From the NCBI RefSeq assembly GCF_004027225.2, contig NC_044277.2:102355725-102419724 (forward strand): a stretch of DNA of 64,000 nt, in the 5' to 3' direction. The first letter of the stretch is position 1; the number at the start of each line of letters is the position of its first letter. The notes beneath the pieces are model-generated. The model was not told where the DNA came from and ran no database searches. It saw only the letters and a list, made by a program, of their open reading frames with translations. Both the position numbers and the translations under genes were made by a program. This DNA is from Strigops habroptila. Lineage: Eukaryota > Chordata > Aves > Psittaciformes > Psittacidae. This document shows positions 62,101 to 64,000 of the stretch, in pieces.

Positions 62101-64000
62101 TCTTCTCAATGGCCTTGTTCCTTTTTCCCTGAAGAGCCTGTCTGAACCCTCCTTCTTTCTAAATCTCCACGGTTTAAAACCTTGACCTTTATATCAGGCT
62201 AGATGTTTGAGAAACTTCATCAGGGAAATCTGCACCTATTTTTCTTAGTAAACAAACCCAATTTTCTTCTGTGTCCCTTGGCGGTCTACATATCCCCTTT
62301 TAGTATCTTCTCCAGGACTTGGCCTTGCAGCACTTTCTTACTGTTGTTTTCACATTTGCAAGTTGCCTTTTCACACTGGGCTCCAGGCTAGCATGGGAAA
62401 ACATCCCAGCTCAGATACCATAAACCCATGAGCGGCGTTGCTTAATGTGATCCATTCTGCAATGTTTCCACCCGTATCTGTTTATCCCCCTTGCCTGCCT
62501 TTTCACAGCAGGGTGGAGGCATTTTGCTCCACAGCTCTTGGCAGTTGCGACCTCTGCATTCACAGGGACGTGCTGGCCAGGCTTGGCTGAGCACAGATGT
62601 GAGAATGTATTGCAGATATTCTCCACTTTTTCTTGACCTTATAAGGGAACGTTGCCCTTCCTCATGCTGGGGAACGGGGGTAGTATGAATAACTTGGAGC
62701 ATTAAGAATGAAATCTGGAGCCTTTCCCCTCTCCTGTTCGCAGGCTCATGGGCTGGGAAGGATCGTTACCATCTGAAGGCTGGTGAAATGGGTTGGCTTC
62801 TCTCTCTTCAGCTCCCCAACCTTATTCTGGCAGTTTGTTGGCAAGTCTGAATGGGTCTGGAGATCCAGCCTGGATGGAGTCCTCCAAACCAGGGCTGGAG
62901 GATGCTGAGGCAGCCTGCATGCAGAATCTGCAGTCACTCACTGAGTCCTCACTTTATGGCTAAATAGGGCACTTGAGTCTCCAGGGCTGAAGTCCATCTG
63001 GCTCTTCACAGTCACTTAAGCAGTGTTTTCAAACAGCAGCTGCCAGGACACCCTCTGCTGCTGCTTTGTATGCCAAGAAAGAGAAGACCACCCCTTGTCT
63101 GCAAGGGGCATGAGTTCAGTGCCTACTAACCATTCCCAGCTGCTGCTCTCAGCCAGGGAAGCCTTGTGGATGTAGGGGAATTGTGGGGATGATGTTCCTG
63201 TAGTCCCACCTCCTTGCCCCACTCCTTGCCCTGGGAAATTATGCAAGGAGTGGTGATCTCTCCAAAGTGGAGAAACTGGGAGATGATTTTAACAACATCC
63301 TGAAAGTGAATAAGATGCAGACAAGGCCTGTTCCCACAGAATGTGCAGAGCTGTTGCACTGATGGGAGAGGAAGCAGAGCTCCTCGACTCTGTGTTGGGA
63401 TGACTCTTTGAATTGGCCTCCAAGGTGGCCCATGACAAGTGAGAAGCTGAGCTATGAGCTGTGTGTGCTCCTGGTGCATGGCTTTAATTAAAGTTAAGGG
63501 GCAGCCTGAGGCACCTGAATTCAAAACGTTATGACCCAGGTTTACCTCTGAGATTGGCCACGTGGCTGCCATGTCCATGCTGCCTGGTGTTGGCAATATT
63601 GCCCTTTCCTGGTTGAAGCTGGGCCACCCTCCTGCGGTTGTATTTTCTGTCCTGCTTACTCCCCAGCCTTCTCTCCTTTGTCCTGTCAGCTCCCCCCTGC
63701 TGGGAGTTGAACCTCTTTCCAGATGCCTGGCTGGTCTCCCAGAAGCAGCACAGCACCATTGTAATGTGTAATTAGGCTGGAATTCTCTTCCAACCCCCTC
63801 TTCTATTTAAATTACACCAATTGTTGAGTATGCAAGAGGTTATAAACCCAACCAGAACAGGGTCCTCACATTTTGTCCCTTCTTTCCTCAAGATGTAGCC
63901 TTTTAGCATTTTACCTGACAACACAGGAAAAATATCAACAGTAATAAAGCCCAGCACTGAATGAGGACATGTCTTGCAAAGATAAATCTTCATCTTGTGA
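56103..64000. other. right end of the window; no gene recognised
   Basis: I found no exon pair, transposon or RNA gene that I could support on either strand. Open frames of up to 156 codons are at the background level. Short T runs occur near 60797-60809. Confidence 0.4.

Noticed and set aside
51012..64000. Search for a CX3CR1-like single-exon receptor, expected next to XIRP1 from mammalian gene order
   Set aside because: No seven-helix open frame of about 350 codons is present on either strand anywhere in the window.

Overview
This is vertebrate nuclear DNA, almost certainly from a bird. Coding sequence is split into exons with GT-AG introns. Several CR1 non-LTR retrotransposon copies with the typical avian 3' end are present, and a solo LTR of a type I associated with neoavian birds sits inside one of them. 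The large single-exon gene in the middle is XIRP1 (Xin), a striated-muscle actin-binding protein. No bacterial features, operons or CRISPR arrays are expected or seen. All three protein-coding units I can support lie on the minus strand, so they read from right to left.

Layout from left to right. (1) 63-4086: exons 1-6 of an SLC22 organic-ion transporter closest to SLC22A13; the gene runs off the left edge. (2) 4087-9215: spacer with a MIR-like remnant, a possible isolated signal-peptide exon on the plus strand (6809-6894) and a long 5'-truncated CR1. (3) 9216-14937: three exons encoding an EPLIN-type LIM domain joined to a tail of 1,076 residues. (4) 12.9-14.1 kb: a CR1 split by a solo LTR, in the intron between the LIM exons. 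(5) 19734-27392: XIRP1, 2,552 codons with 27 Xin repeats. (6) 28982-51011: four more minus-strand exons upstream of XIRP1, in matching phases, among long non-coding stretches. A MEF2/GATA-bearing candidate muscle promoter lies at about 34.0 kb. (7) 51-64 kb: no gene recognised, only simple repeats.

The main result is a transcription unit not obvious from XIRP1 alone. The exons upstream of XIRP1 contain a SELVARYQ motif like that near the N-terminus of EPLIN and XIRP2. The LIM exons lie downstream. The splice phases agree throughout, whether the XIRP1 exon is used or skipped. Skipping it would give a LIM protein of about 1,340 residues without Xin repeats. Using it would give an N-terminally extended Xin that stops at the XIRP1 stop codon. 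This resembles the paralogue XIRP2, which is reported to make short isoforms lacking the Xin-repeat exon. As far as I know no LIM module is part of mammalian XIRP1, so this bird locus may preserve or reveal an ancestral two-product Xin gene. The gene model is inferred from splice signals and reading frames only.
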